Shown here piece by piece: positions 1 to 11,286 of a stretch of DNA of 64,000 bases. This DNA is from Diplonema japonicum (lineage: Eukaryota > Euglenozoa > Diplonemea > Diplonemida > Diplonemidae). Every line of letters begins with the position of its first letter. Position 1 is the stretch's first letter. A model generated the notes under the pieces. That model was given only the letters and a program-made list of their open reading frames with translations. It had not been told where the DNA came from and did no database searches. A program made the position numbers and the translations under genes. The stretch lies in NCBI GenBank assembly GCA_964019335.1, contig OZ025656.1, positions 680,001 through 744,000 of the forward strand, in the 5' to 3' direction.

Positions 1-195
1 TCCCTCATGGCAATAGGAGGGAAGGCGGCGATAGGCTTTGCAAGGAGACCGATCTTCGCCTCACGAGAAACCCAGGACAGGCTAAGAGAGCTGAAGACCA
101 ACCTGAAGAAGGACCGCATCAACCGTCTGCGAAAGACACTGGTATCCGCCATCGGAACGAAAGCGAGGCTCCAAAAAGGAAGCATCAAGAGATAG
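1..195 (+). CDS. C-terminal fragment of a repeated basic ORF (partial at window edge)
   Basis: The frame is open from the window edge to a TAG at 193-195 and ends in a strongly basic tail of about 64 residues. It matches the tail of the ORF at 61089-61398: both share the pattern GF.RR..FAS, a run of R/K/L-rich residues, then QKGSI.R directly before the stop. A decayed third copy lies near 55510. No known domain is recognisable. Because the copies sit only in gene-poor, homopolymer-rich islands, I infer a mobile-element ORF rather than a host gene. The N-terminus is outside the window. Confidence 0.45.
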   Translation, partial: SLMAIGGKAAIGFARRPIFASRETQDRLRELKTNLKKDRINRLRKTLVSAIGTKARLQKGSIKR

Positions 196-1845
196 ACCCC
201 CACCCCCCTAAGGGTGGTCCTCGAGTGGGATTTGCCCTTAAACATCGCCTTTTTCTCCAACAAAGAGGGATTGCAATACTCTCTGCGGCCTCCTCTTCTC
301 TGCACCGTTCACGTCTGTCTGTCAATTTGTTTTTATTTCTTTTTTGTCTGGTACTACATGATGTAAAGAACAGGACTTTGTTTCTCACTCCGAGCAGAGA
401 TTGAGGAACAGACAAACCGGAGCTCATTTCATTTTTTTTATTTATGATCATCTGGAGCGGTTCTGTTTTTTATTGTCTCTCTTCTCTACTCCCCCCCCCC
501 CCCCCCCCTGCCAGAATCTTTAAAAGAGTACTAGCTGGGCAGAATCGATCCCCAAGAAATTCTTTTGTGTTCTGTACTACTCCCCCCCCCGCCCCCTTTA
601 CCATGCTGGGGGGGAGGAAAGAAGGGGAAAAAAAAGAAAAAAAAAAGAAGGAAAAAAGAAAAAGCAATTCGCTAGGCGGTGTTCGAACCCTTCCCACGGG
701 AGTCTCGATTATCTTACCCCCGGCAGATAAGTAGAGACATGAGCCTCCTTATCGTGCCTCCTTCCTGACCCCCTGTAGTAGTGGTGGGGAAATTGCTGAG
801 GGGACACGAGAGAAAGAAAAAGAGTGTGTTTCTCTTTGCTTGGGGGGTTTTTTTTAACTCCAGGGGTAAGAACACCCTTGATTTTTTTTTTGGGGGGAAG
901 GGCTCTACTCCCCCCCCCATATTTTTTTCTTGGATCAGAACCTCTTCTATCGCAGCGAGCTTTTTTTTTTTTTTTTTTTAAACCTCTTTTTGTTCTTTGA
1001 CATTGATTTGCTCTTTTTCTCTCTCTTTGCAAAATCGCAGTGCAAGAAGGGAGCCTTTGTAAAAACCCCCCCTTTTTTTTTACGCCAGCTAGTAGTCGAG
1101 TGTTCGTTAGTCCTTATCATGGGAGAAAAAAAAAAAGAGAGGACATAGTTCTTTGTTTGTGATCCCATTTTCCTCTATTCTGTAGCTGGCAGAAAGAAAT
1201 TTGCTTCTTCATGGGGGGGGGGGGGGGGGGGGGGTAATCGGCAGGTTACCAATTATAAAGAAACAAGGAAACTCCAAAGCAAATGGCAAGGCAGCGGCTA
1301 AAGAAAGTCCTATAATTTTTGAATATTAATTCCGTTCTGACCTTCCTGCCTTTCCTTCGTAGAGGGAGAAAGAAAGATATGAAGAACACGCCAAACCTAT
1401 CAACCAACGTAGCAATAAGACCCCACCCCCACTTTTTATTGCCAGCTCTATTTTCTTAACTCCCCCCGCGTTCAGTGTTATACGTTGAGGTTAGATACAA
1501 TTTTTAAAAATGAGAATAATAAAAAAAGCAATATTTTGCAGTGAGAGGGAACTGTGTACCTGCCCTCTTACTTAGGTAAGTGCGTGGTCCTTCTACAGGA
1601 TCTCTTGGGTCAATTAGGGGGGGGGGGGGGGATAATGTCATGAGTCGATGGGGGTTGCAACCAACAGGTTTGCCTTTTCTTTATTTCTAAGAAATATATT
1701 TATATTTTTTTTTTTTTTAAAAAGCCCTAGTCACTCCCCTCTTTTATGGTGGTTAGTCGTTTTGCTAGCACATTCACCTCATCACATAGTTTTTTTTTTT
1801 TCGTTTTTTTTTTTACCCTGTTGTTGCTTGCCTCTTGCTATCCTT
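196..1845. other. Gene-poor homopolymer-rich island
   Basis: I see no convincing gene here. The stretch holds a C18 tract at 491-508, a G22 tract at 1213-1234, a G15 tract at 1617-1631 and many T or A runs. Short open frames are low-complexity translations of these tracts. A putative diverged copy of a dispersed 35-40 nt motif lies at 1751-1790, and a tRNA-like B-box sequence on the minus strand lies near 676-690. Confidence 0.7.
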
Positions 1846-1849
1846 ATGG

Positions 1850-2041
1850 ATGTCAGCCGTAAGCATACCTGCGGCCACTACTTACGTTATGAATGACAAT
1901 GAAAGAAGCATGCCATCTGGAATCCTTCTTTTGCAGTGGACATCGCCCGCCTTCTGTCTGCGTGTCGCACACCATCAACCTTTTACATTTAGGAAGATGA
2001 TGGACTGGGCAGGCGCTGCAATTGCCAGGTTTTGTAGGTGA
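1850..2041 (+). CDS. Possible small protein of unknown function
   Basis: A 63-codon frame opens at an ATG at 1850 after a long pyrimidine tract and ends at TGA. Unlike its surroundings, the stretch has balanced base composition, which is the main argument for coding. No domain or homologue is recognised. An alternative reading starts at the ATG at 1846 and splices a gtaagc...gcag intron, giving only about 22 residues. It could equally be non-coding sequence inside the island. Confidence 0.2.
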   Translation: MSAVSIPAATTYVMNDNERSMPSGILLLQWTSPAFCLRVAHHQPFTFRKMMDWAGAAIARFCR

Positions 2042-2250
2042 AACTTGTTTTTCTTCCCCTTTTTTTTCTTGTCAGAAATGAAAGAAAGAAAGGACAGAAA
2101 AGAATGGATATATATGTATGGCTTTTTCTTGTAAACCTCTTTTTCTAATTCTGTTTTTGATCCTTTTTCATTTAGTCTTGTCACACCCGTACTTCTTGTT
2201 TTCTCTTCTCCCACCACCGAGTAACCCGTCACAAAGGTTTCTACCATAAC

Positions 2251-4782
2251 ATGAGTGCCTCGTGTAGTTCTGTCTCGATGCCAGCCTTTGGGGTGGGTGC
2301 GTTGTTCGGGCGGAATTTGAACACAGAGGCTGCTCTTCGCGAGGCAGTTGACAAGCACACGATGGCGTCTAGGGAGTCCACGCCCCTCCCCCCGCCTCCT
2401 GCAGGCAAGGAGCCCACCGAGCTCATAGTAGCCACCGAGGCCGCACTACGCGACGCTGTCAGCCAGCACAACCTAGAGGAGAAGCGCAGCCTCAGCTCAC
2501 TTCCCCTTGCGAACCCCCCGACAGCCGCCAGCCTCTCCGATTTAATGACGCAGCACGCCATGCAGCAACGCCTCCAAGCCCAGCAGCAGGAGGCACAGAT
2601 CTCCCGTGTGCGTGAGTTCCTCGCTGGCAAGTACGAAACCCACAAAGCCAACATCCTCAACATGAAGCTCGCCCACGACCAGCAGTTGTACGACATGAAC
2701 AAAGCCAACAGCGAGGCCATCTCCAGCACCCAGATGCGCCCCGCTAGCCAGCAAGAGAAGGACGAAGAGATCAGAAAGCTCATCAGCAACCACAGCCAAA
2801 TGGTAAAGGAGCTAAGGACACGCCAAGCAGCCGATCTGACGAAGCTGGAAGGACAGCTCAGCACCTTCATGTTGCTGCAAGAGGAGGAGTTGAACCGCGT
2901 GAATAAGCTCCACCAGCAGCAGCTTCGCCTTCAGCGCGAGCAACACGAGGTGGAGGTCAGGGAGATGCAAACCAGCTTGACAACACAGCAGATCCAGCAC
3001 GGCAAAGAGATGGGCATGACACAGAATGAGCTGAAGAGGCTTGAGCACAACCAGAACCAGTACTACAACGACTTGCTGACACTGAGGGCGAACGCTGCTA
3101 TGAAGGACGAGGAGAATCTGAAGCTGCATCAGGCTACGGCCGCAGCGCACTCCATATACGACACTGAAGCGCGCCAAAAGCATGAGCAGCAGGTATGCCG
3201 GCACATGCATTCCACCTTACTAGGCCAATGAGCTGAGGGCTTTGCAAGACCAGATCACAGATAACATGAAGAGGGTGAGGCTGGAAATGGAGGGGACGAA
3301 GTCCAACATTACCCGTGACCTGATGGCAGGACACACTCAAGACATGGCGAGGCTCGAGCACCACACGGCGACGCGTGTGCAGAACTTGCAAAACGCGGCG
3401 GTGACTATGCGCAGGGAGCAGGTATGCATGACTCCATGAGGGACTTACTTGCAGAATCAAGAGATGTGTACTCTTCGTGAAGCACAAGCAACAAAGCAGC
3501 GGGAATACGTATGCATTGTGACCATACCTCACTGAAACAGGAGACGGCATTGCTCCGACTGAAACAAGCACAGCAAGACCAGGCTAACGATGCGGAGACT
3601 CATAACAACCAGTTGAACCAGAAGACAGCTATGCAGGTGTGATACACGGACCCCTCCAGTATACCACAGGAAGAGGAAATCCGAAGGATTAAAGAGCGCA
3701 CAGAAGAAGAGTTCCAAAACAGGCTCAAGCTGCAGCAGATGTACGCACAGGAAAAAGATATGATGACCAAGATAGCTGCGCAAGAGAAGCACGTGGCAGT
3801 GTCGATGATGCAGTTTGAGAACGAAATCTCGAACAAAGAACTAGAGATACAGCAAATCAAAAACGAGCTGAACAGAAAAGACCAGGATTACCTCATACAG
3901 TCGGAGGAGCTCAAGCATAAGGACATGATGCTCACAGAAAGGAACTTTGTGATGCCGCAGCTTCAAGAGAAACTGAATCTGAAGGAGCGTGAGCTCAGCA
4001 ACCTGTTGTCGCAGTACAACATGACGAAGCTGGAGATGACGCGCAGTTTGGAAGAGGCAAAGGCAACCCTGTATGCAGAGGGCCAGAAGGCGAGGCTCAT
4101 GAAGGAGCAGATCGAAGACCTGAGCTCGAAGCTGTCAGAGAAGAACGCTATGTTGGTTGCACTGGAGAGCGACCTGCAGACGGAGAAAGCGAGGACAGCA
4201 GAGGCGATGAATGCTGCAGAGGCCTTGAAGCCAGAGGTGCACCACTGGAGGGTGGCGACGGAGGCAAACTCGAACAACCAGAAGATGCTAGAAGAGCACA
4301 TACGGATAGTGCAAGAAACGAATGAGAGAGAGATCAGGGTGAGGGACGATACCATTGGGCAGCTGAGGGTGGAATCCGACGAGCTGAGGGAGGCAGTTGC
4401 GCATCTGACAGAGACGCTGGCAAATACACAGAAGCAGGTCAGCGAATCGAGACAGAAGGAGTTGTCCCAGGCATCAAAGATAGACCAGCTGCGAGGAAAG
4501 GTGGGCGATTCTGAGATGGAACTCTCTTTCGCGACCAAGGCACTTGAGACAGTTTCGAACCGCAACCAGGAGCTGGAGCAGCTGCACATGGGGAAGATCG
4601 TTACTGCCCTCGACGACCACATCTTCAGGTCCGATGCACAACTCAAACCCCAACACCCTATCAATGCCATGTCAATACTGGACCCCGCCCTCGACTCCCG
4701 CCCACCCACACAGCAGGAGGAACAGCTCTTCGCCCCCGTCGTCGACAGCCTTGCTAAATACATCAGAGGCACCAGGTTCTGA
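2251..4782 (+). CDS. Long coiled-coil protein, five exons
   Basis: Five exons encode about 800 residues: 2251-3192, 3224-3421, 3455-3508, 3541-3636 and 3670-4782. The four introns are 31-33 nt, three beginning gtatg and one gtgtg, and removing them keeps one frame throughout. The first 100 residues are low in complexity and hold two similar segments, TEAALREAV and TEAALRDAV, about 40 residues apart. From about residue 100 nearly to the end the protein is Glu/Gln/Lys-rich coiled coil with no catalytic motif. Such proteins usually have structural roles in cytoskeleton, flagellum or centrosome, but nothing here proves which. Gene extent and splicing are well supported; function is unknown. Confidence 0.8.
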
Positions 4783-4951
4783 AAACCATTAGTTTTTCTA
4801 TATTTTCTTTTTGTAATTGTACCCGCTTTAATTTTCTTACTTTTTCTTGTTGTTATATTGCGTTTCTTTTGTTCCCTTGTACCCGATCCGACATGTAAGT
4901 AGAGTTATTCTGTGTTATCATAATTTGGGACAAGCACCCCCCAGGTTGGCC

Positions 4952-6229
4952 ATGTGCACTCCAATGTCATTGTACGTCTACACCGGTGATGGCAGGACAA
5001 GGACGGATGGCGGTTATAGACTTGCTGGGGAGGTAAACGGGATGCCTTTCTGGAAGAAAGACGAGGATGACAGATGGCTCTACAGCAGTACGAAGGGACT
5101 GTGGACCATCACAGATGATGTGAAGCATTTTGAGACAGGATGGGGGTATGTGGTGAGCAGCAGGAATAACGGTGAGATGCCAAACATGATGAAGAGATGG
5201 AAAGGGGCTATTGGTGACCAATGGCAGCCGCTTCCAAAGATGGTTGTTTCTGACAGCACCTCTGTTGCTAAGGAAGAACCATGTATGGATCCTGAAGCAC
5301 TGGTCTCCATTGCCATTGCTGAAGAGGAAGCTGCTGCCAACCAGGACATGTGTTCCCCACAGCGCCACATCACGGACACCATGATGCTGTTGAACTCGTT
5401 CCCCTCGCAGTTGGCGGAGATCCAAAACCGCACCATCAGCGAGAAAGCAGCGACCGCGTCCCTCCAGCTGCAGCGTGACCATATCGAGAAATTGGTCGAA
5501 TCAAAGAACGCTCGTCTGCAGAACCTCGAGGATGCTCTCTTACAAGAGAAGTATGCACTAGAAAAAAGACAGGAGACAAGCACAATTACTACTACAGGAA
5601 CCGTGCTGCTCAAGCAGAGATCTCCCGAACACCTCTCCTCGAGCAGTCTCAGCATTGGAGACAAGCTGCACAAGAGTTAGATACTGTGAAGGTATGCGCC
5701 TTCTTTCCACGTGTAACTTGCACAGCTGCAAATGGAAGGAGAGCTACAGGAGGTCAAGAACCTTGCCACGCACCGCCTACGCGAGAAGGACAGGGCAATC
5801 CTGAATCTGCAGAACCAGACAGAGGACGCGAAGGCAACCGTGTCTGAGGTGACACGGCAGCTTGAGGCGGCTCGTGAGGAAGTGAAGCATGCCAGAGAAA
5901 ACGAGAAGAAGAAAGAAGACAGAATGAAGGCGTTAGAAGAGAAGCTGAAAGACGTGAAGTTACACCTACATAATCAAGAGCGACTGGTCAGTCAGAAAGA
6001 GTACCGGAGATCAGAGTTAGAGGAAGTTCACATGCAGAACGTCGTGAGTACAGTTAGCAACGACGTGTGGGAGGCGCTCCCTCTCCTTCCGCTGCATTCA
6101 GCTGACATCTTCCATCTCGAGCTCGACGACGAACTCCCACCTTCGCCTGTCAGCAGGAAAGGTTGGCCCTCTCAAGACGCTGTGGTTGCCTCTCTTGCAG
6201 ACATTATTAGAAAGCAAAGACTTTGTTAA
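4952..6229 (+). CDS. Trp-rich module plus coiled-coil protein
   Basis: I chose the ATG at 4952, which follows a C-rich tract and AG closely; the open frame upstream is probably UTR. Exons are 4952-5550, 5598-5691 and 5726-6229, giving 398 residues. Without splicing the 47-nt intron at 5551-5597 the frame stops at 5678-5680; with it the coiled coil continues smoothly. Residues about 10-75 form a small Trp/Gly/Tyr module with the pattern GxYxL, PxW, LYS, GLWTITDD, GYVVSSR. The same module occurs in the genes at 6331 and 63011. The remainder is coiled coil. The function of the module is unknown to me; the fusion suggests a binding domain on a scaffold. Confidence 0.8.
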
Positions 6230-6330
6230 TGAGCTTGGGAAGCACTTGTGTGTACCCTTCTCAAGCGTTGTACTTGTATTAAATTTCTTTAGCGCTTGAC
6301 GGCGTTCTTCCCAATTACACACAGCACGCA

Positions 6331-8281
6331 ATGAATGAGCGGTGGAGGCAAAGACATGATGCGCTGAAGAGGTTCCTGCGGTGCATCACACCAGCAGCGA
6401 CAGACGAGGCACGCGAGCTGGGCATTAACTACGACGATGTGATGAGCGAGGGTAGCGACGGGGTGTTGGGCATGTTTGGTGCGGTGACGTTCAAGCTATT
6501 GAAGAACAGGGCCACAAGGAACGAAGTCCAGTGCGCGGGGAACAGAGTGAAGCTATTTTATGTGTGCATGCTGCAGTTTGTGACAGCCGCAGCGCTGTTA
6601 GGGTGTGCTGGAGGACAGGTGGAAGGCAGCGCCAGCGGACCATTAGCTCTGTTCTTAAGCTCGACAACAGGCATTGTTGCCTCGTGCGTTGGTATCATAG
6701 CCTCTCTCAGCAGCGGGAGGTCGTACTACAAGCTTTACCTCATTGCAAACTTGTGGTTCCCGCCTCTTCTGTTGACGTACTTGTACAACACCTTCCAGCA
6801 GTCGCGAAGGTACCTTGCTGAGTGCACACCACTGCACGTGGACTACACCATTGAGTCGGTTGAATGCCATATGTTCGAGAGGATCGACATGCTGGCCACT
6901 ACGCTGACCTCGTTTCTGCTGTTTCTCTTCCTGGTGAGTGGTCGTTACTGCTCCCAATACCTCGACGCCTCCACGTTCTTCACAAAGCACAGCAACCACA
7001 GCCTTCTCTTCGTTTTCCTGCGCGGTGTTGCTGGCAGGGTGCGCAACAAGGTGATTGCATCGCCTCGTTCGTGGGACATGCCACGCTCATGTAACACCAT
7101 GACACCCTTCGAGAGGTACTGTGGGTGGCTCCCCTGGGACTCCACGAAAGAGCTTGTCTCTGTTAAGAGCCAAGAGGGTGAAACGGACAAACTGCTCACC
7201 GAAGTGGAGCAGAATGAGAACGCAAGTAAAAGCTGTCTCAAAGAAAAAGAAAAAGAAAAAGAAAAAGAAAAAGAAAAAGAAAAAGAAAAAGAAAAAGATA
7301 CGTGTGTGGGAGAAATAACTGCCATGAAGTGCCCCGAGAATGAGCGAGAAAAGGAGAAGAAGAAGCTGTCACCCAGCCGCGCAGCAGCAACGTCCACACA
7401 CTCGCTTGACTCACTGTCTTCTCACGAGAAAGAAACCATGGAGAGCAGGCTGCTGTACCTGGAGAGCATGATCAGCATGATACACGAGAGCAGCAGCAGC
7501 ACCCACACAGGGCGGCAACGAGGGTCCCTCCCATCGACGCCGTCACAGGGCAACAGTGGAAGTGACAGCAGCAGGCATTTCGAAGAACATTTCGAGGCTT
7601 CTGCTGACTCAGCAAGTGACGTTCGGAAATCGGACAGCTTGGATATCTCACCCCTCACGGCCAAAGCACGGAGGAAGAAGAGGCAGCATCAGATAGAGAT
7701 AGGAAAAACCACCAGAGAGTACACAATGTACACGCAATTGGTTTCAAAAGCAAAGCGGGAGCCAGGCAACCCTCTGCATCCCGTAACGCCACCTGTCAGC
7801 CCGTTGGGTTCAAAGAGAAAGTTCTTGAAGCAAGTGAGCGACTGGAGGAAAATGCTGCACGTATACGACACGATGCACCCCACCCCGCGTGCACCGGGGT
7901 GCCTTGATGTGTACTTGCCGTACATGCAGTCGCACTGCAGCGGGGCTTATTACCTGCAGAGCGAGAAATTCAATGAGTGCCCTGTCTGGATGGTATGTTT
8001 GATTGCCAGTTAAACGTCATTTACTGCAGATGACGACGCCGCAAGGGCCACGGTACCTCTACAGCAACGCAAGCACGTGGCTTATCACTGACAGCAAGGC
8101 CAACATGCAGCTCGGTCTTGGCTATGTAAGAAGCCGGATGCTGTCACCAATTCCGCTGGGCCTGTCATGGCAGGTATATATTCCACCACAAGCACCCCTG
8201 CAGGTTGCGCATGGCATGGCATGGTGGGACGACCCCTACATCACTTTAACCCCAAACGACTTCAGCTCGGCTCGAAGATAG
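6331..8281 (+). CDS. Four-pass membrane protein with C-terminal Trp-rich module
   Basis: Exons are 6331-7992, 8030-8173 and 8204-8281. The second intron, 30 nt at 8174-8203, has good borders but is in frame, so it could be retained (627 or 637 residues). Residues about 70-215 contain four hydrophobic segments. A low-complexity region follows, with an alternating Lys-Glu run encoded by an AAAGAA microsatellite near 7240-7298, then a Ser-rich stretch. The last 100 residues resemble the Trp-rich module of the genes at 4952 and 63011 (GAYYL, PVW, YLYSN, WLITD, GYVRSR). The membrane part is paralogous to the gene at 21071: both show LQ within helix 1, a G-[IV]-[IV]-x-SLS element and a Tyr/Leu/Trp-rich third helix. 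Substrate unknown. Confidence 0.75.
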
Positions 8282-8460
8282 CGATGTGTATAGTCGGCGC
8301 CTTCCGCAGTTCATCGTTACACTAACCTTGACCTTGATTCAGGTGTCGTAATTTGTTCCGGCAATTCTTTATCTATTCCAGTTTACACATATTAATAACG
8401 GCTGACTCCTGTTCTCTGAAAGAAAACCCCACATCTCAGCTTTCTTACGTTTTTGCAAAC

Positions 8461-9726
8461 ATGTCCACGTGGCCGTTCACTAAAGAGACCGGGCTGGTCA
8501 AGGGTGATGTTGTAGGTGTCTGCGTGAGCGGTGGGCTTGACAGCAAGACCATTGGTCACAAGCTTGTTGCTGCCGGTGTCGACGTGGTCTGCTTCACGGC
8601 GGATCTCGGCCAGCCCGACGAGACTGATATCAACGAGGTTAGGGAGAAGATGCGCCCCACGGGTGTGAAGGAGACCGTCATCGTTGACCTGAAGAATGAG
8701 ATGGCTGAGGGCTGCTTCGAGGCCATCATGGCACAGGCCTACTACGACGGTGGCTACTGGCAGAGCACCGGGATTGGCCGTCACGTGACAGTGCTCGGGC
8801 TCCTCCGTTCCATGAAGGAGAAGGGCGTGACAGTCCTTGCACATGGTGCCACCGGCAGGGGTAACGATCAGATGCGATTCGAGAGGTACACTAACGTGAT
8901 CGCGCCTGAGATGCGCGTGTACGCCCCGTGGAGGGACCCTGAGCTGCTCGTTGACTTCCCGGGCAGGACCCAGATGGTCGACTACTTGGCGAAGTTCAAC
9001 ATCCAACACGAGCTCCCCAAGCAGAAGAAGAGGTACTCCACGGATTCCAACCTTGCAGGGCTTTCCAACGAGGCTGAGGACCTTGAGGACCTGGAAACCC
9101 CCATGGACATCGTGGTGCCGCTGATGGGCGTGTGGCCTAAGGACGCACCCAACACGCCTGAGGAGGTGACCCTGTCCTTCACGAAGGGACGGTGCACAGC
9201 TATCAACGGGAAGGCTGTGACTGCTCTGGAAGCAATGCTGGAGGCCAACAAGATTGCTGGAAGGAATGGCATTGGTCTGTCGCACTCGCTGGAGAACCGG
9301 CTGCTGGGCACCAAGTCGAGGGGCGTGTACGAGGCCCCCGGAATGACCTTGCTCGGGAAGGGGCTGGACTACGTGTACCAGGGGACCATCGACAGGAGGT
9401 CCAACCAGCTGTTCAAGACGCTGCAGGCGCACGTGAGTGACATGATGTACGATGGGAGGTACTTCGACCCGTCGTGCCAGGCAGCACTGACGGCCATCAA
9501 GCAGCTGGCTGAGGCGGCTACGGGCACCCTCACGCTGCAGCTTTACAAGGGTAACATGCTGTACATGTCTCTGAAGGAAATGCCGCACACGCTGTACAAG
9601 GAGGAGGACTCCTCTATGGAGGCTTCTTCTGGCCTCAACCCTGTGAGCTCGCAGGGCTACGCTGAGATCCAGAAGGTTGAGGCCGTGGCTATGGCAGAGG
9701 CAAAGCTGATCCGAACCCCTTACTAA
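8461..9726 (+). CDS. argG/ASS1: Argininosuccinate synthase
   Basis: This single exon of 421 residues encodes the enzyme that joins citrulline and aspartate with ATP to make argininosuccinate, the penultimate step of arginine synthesis. The N-type ATP pyrophosphatase loop SGGLDSK lies at about residue 23, followed by ADLGQPDE and later HGATGRGNDQ, RFER and APWRDPEL, all typical of the family. The ATG at 8461 is preferred over the upstream in-frame ATG because the protein then begins just before the nucleotide-binding strand and an AG lies about 23 nt upstream. Length is normal for the family. No other arginine-pathway gene is nearby, so pathway context cannot be judged. Confidence 0.93.
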   Translation: MSTWPFTKETGLVKGDVVGVCVSGGLDSKTIGHKLVAAGVDVVCFTADLGQPDETDINEVREKMRPTGVKETVIVDLKNEMAEGCFEAIMAQAYYDGGYWQSTGIGRHVTVLGLLRSMKEKGVTVLAHGATGRGNDQMRFERYTNVIAPEMRVYAPWRDPELLVDFPGRTQMVDYLAKFNIQHELPKQKKRYSTDSNLAGLSNEAEDLEDLETPMDIVVPLMGVWPKDAPNTPEEVTLSFTKGRCTAINGKAVTALEAMLEANKIAGRNGIGLSHSLENRLLGTKSRGVYEAPGMTLLGKGLDYVYQGTIDRRSNQLFKTLQAHVSDMMYDGRYFDPSCQAALTAIKQLAEAATGTLTLQLYKGNMLYMSLKEMPHTLYKEEDSSMEASSGLNPVSSQGYAEIQKVEAVAMAEAKLIRTPY

Positions 9727-10629
9727 AGGAAAAAATACGTAACCCCTTAGCCACTCACGGTGCGCCTCTGCCGTGCATCGCACGTACTGTCGTTGTCCTG
9801 TGACCAGGTGAACATCAAACCGGACATAGGTGCTTCAGTACCGTTGCTTTTGCCGCAGATGCTGCACGTGAGAGGTTTCTTAGGGGTTGTCCCTCCTTTC
9901 CCCCCCTTTAGAAAAAGAAGAAAAAAGAAATGCAGTGCAGTGTGTTCTTTTGTTTTTTGTTGTTTTCAACAAAGTGATGTAAAGATTTAACACCCATAAA
10001 CTTAAGTTTAGAAAAAAAGAAATAAATAATATCTGCTTTTTTTTTATCCCTTTTTTTTACTCCTTTGATGGTAGGAAAGAAAAAAGCTTTTTTTCCTCTT
10101 TCAAAAGGTTATTTTTTTCCTGTTCTATTTTATGACTTCCTCCTCCTTCCTTTTTTATTTTATTTTCTCCTTTCTCGTATGAAATTGTGAACCCTCCTGT
10201 GGCGTGAGCTTTTTTTATTTCTCCTTTCTTTTTTTTTTTTGGGTTTTTTAGAAAAAAAAACAAAAGAAAAGAAAATAAGAAACACCGAAATAAATAAAGA
10301 AAAAGGTACTTTCTAAAAGAAAAAAAGAAAAAAAAAAAAAAAAAACATCGCACCTCATCTTTTTCTTTTTTTATATAGCCCCCCCTTCCCCCAGCTTATT
10401 CAACACTAGAAGAACAAACAAAAGAAAAGGGGGAAATGGCAAAAACAAGCACGAGTTGGGGGGTGTCGAACCAATTTAACCCCATATACCACGAGCCGAA
10501 AATGGATACTCCGGAGGTGAAGGAGAAGAATTATCGAGAGAAATAGTATGAAGGAGAGGGGGGGGAAAAAAAAAAGAAAGAAAAAAAAGAAGAAAAAAAA
10601 AAAAAAACAGCGCAGTAAGCGACACATGT
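9727..10629. other. T/A-rich intergenic island
   Basis: About 900 nt without a gene. The first 150 nt after argininosuccinate synthase have ordinary composition and are probably its 3' UTR. The rest is dominated by T, A and purine runs, ending in a long A/G tract at 10559-10607. A tRNA-like B-box (minus strand) lies near 10463-10474 but I could not fold a tRNA around it. Confidence 0.7.
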
Positions 10630-11196
10630 GTGAAGAGGATATTTACAGAGGAGGAGTACAGATCAAAGCTGAAGACTGCAGAGCAGAGTGACCAGATGCT
10701 AGTTCTGAAGTACGTGAGGGAGAACTGCCCAGCATGTGCCGTTGTGTCTGTGGCCATTGAGAAGTTGTGCAAGAAGTACACACATTACAATTATATGAGA
10801 TTTTATGAAATCAGCGAAGACATAACCCCCGTGGCTGCATCTGTAGCACCAAAGACCCCCCACCTGGATGCCTACCTAGGTACGACTGCTAAACGTATCG
10901 AAATCAATGCCGCCCCCGACCTCTCAGTCCGTCGGGAGGCCATGGAGAGAATAGAAAACCTCGTCCAAGTAGAGGAAATGAAGGGCGCCACTGTCGCGAA
11001 GGAGGACAAACAAAAGATGATGATGAAAGCGCTGGTAATGATGCCCCCCTCCCCCTTGTTTTCTTTTTGAAACCTTTCACACAAACAGATCGAGCCGTCT
11101 GTGATGACCTCTGAGAAAAGCATGATGGAGGCGCTGCTGGAGTTCAACAGAAACAAGGCCAGGGCATACTTCAAGAGCCCCACGCCGCCTATTTAG
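10630..11196 (+). CDS. Thioredoxin-fold protein with CPAC motif; start uncertain
   Basis: The frame contains a thioredoxin-like region: a hydrophobic strand, then ENCPACAV with a CxxC pair, and a TPHLDAYLG segment that could carry the cis-proline loop. A 54-nt intron at 11035-11088 (gtaatg...acag) joins the last exon, 11089-11196, giving about 170 residues with a Lys/Met-rich C-terminal helix. It is a probable thiol redox protein or thioredoxin-fold chaperone. The start is a problem: the only nearby ATG, at 10625, is out of frame, and the in-frame candidate is GTG at 10630. Either an upstream exon in the purine-rich tract, a non-ATG start, or a sequencing error in the homopolymers is needed. 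Confidence 0.6.
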
Positions 11197-11286
11197 CTTT
11201 GAAGAGCTTCACCCTCTTTTCTCTTTTTTTTTTTTAATCCGGCAAGAAAAAGAAGAAAAAGGAATGCGGCCACCAACAGGAATGAG

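Noticed and set aside
676-760. Possible tRNA (minus strand) with a B-box-like GGGTTCGAACACC followed by a T-run terminator
   Set aside because: The T-stem does not pair and no acceptor stem or complete D-arm could be matched; at most a tRNA relic.
989-1015. TTTGACATTGA string resembling the 5' edge of the 61 kb repeated ORF, also near 54372
   Set aside because: Only about 11 nt match and the flanks do not align; too short to call a repeat copy.
2241-2870. Minus-strand frame of 209 codons opposite the coiled-coil gene
   Set aside because: Cys/Trp/Ser-rich translation typical of antisense of a Gln/Glu-rich coiled coil; no supporting start context.
7121-7318. Poly-Lys open frame
   Set aside because: Out-of-frame reading of the AAAGAA microsatellite within the membrane-protein gene.
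8392-9783. A 463-codon minus-strand open frame opposite argininosuccinate synthase
   Set aside because: It is the shadow of a strongly conserved + strand gene; its translation is His/Arg/Leu-rich without any domain, and no other minus-strand gene exists in the window.
10445-10500. Second tRNA-like B-box (GGTTCGACACC, minus strand) with an A-box-like stretch
   Set aside because: The A-box to B-box distance is too short for a tRNA and no cloverleaf pairs; kept only as a note.
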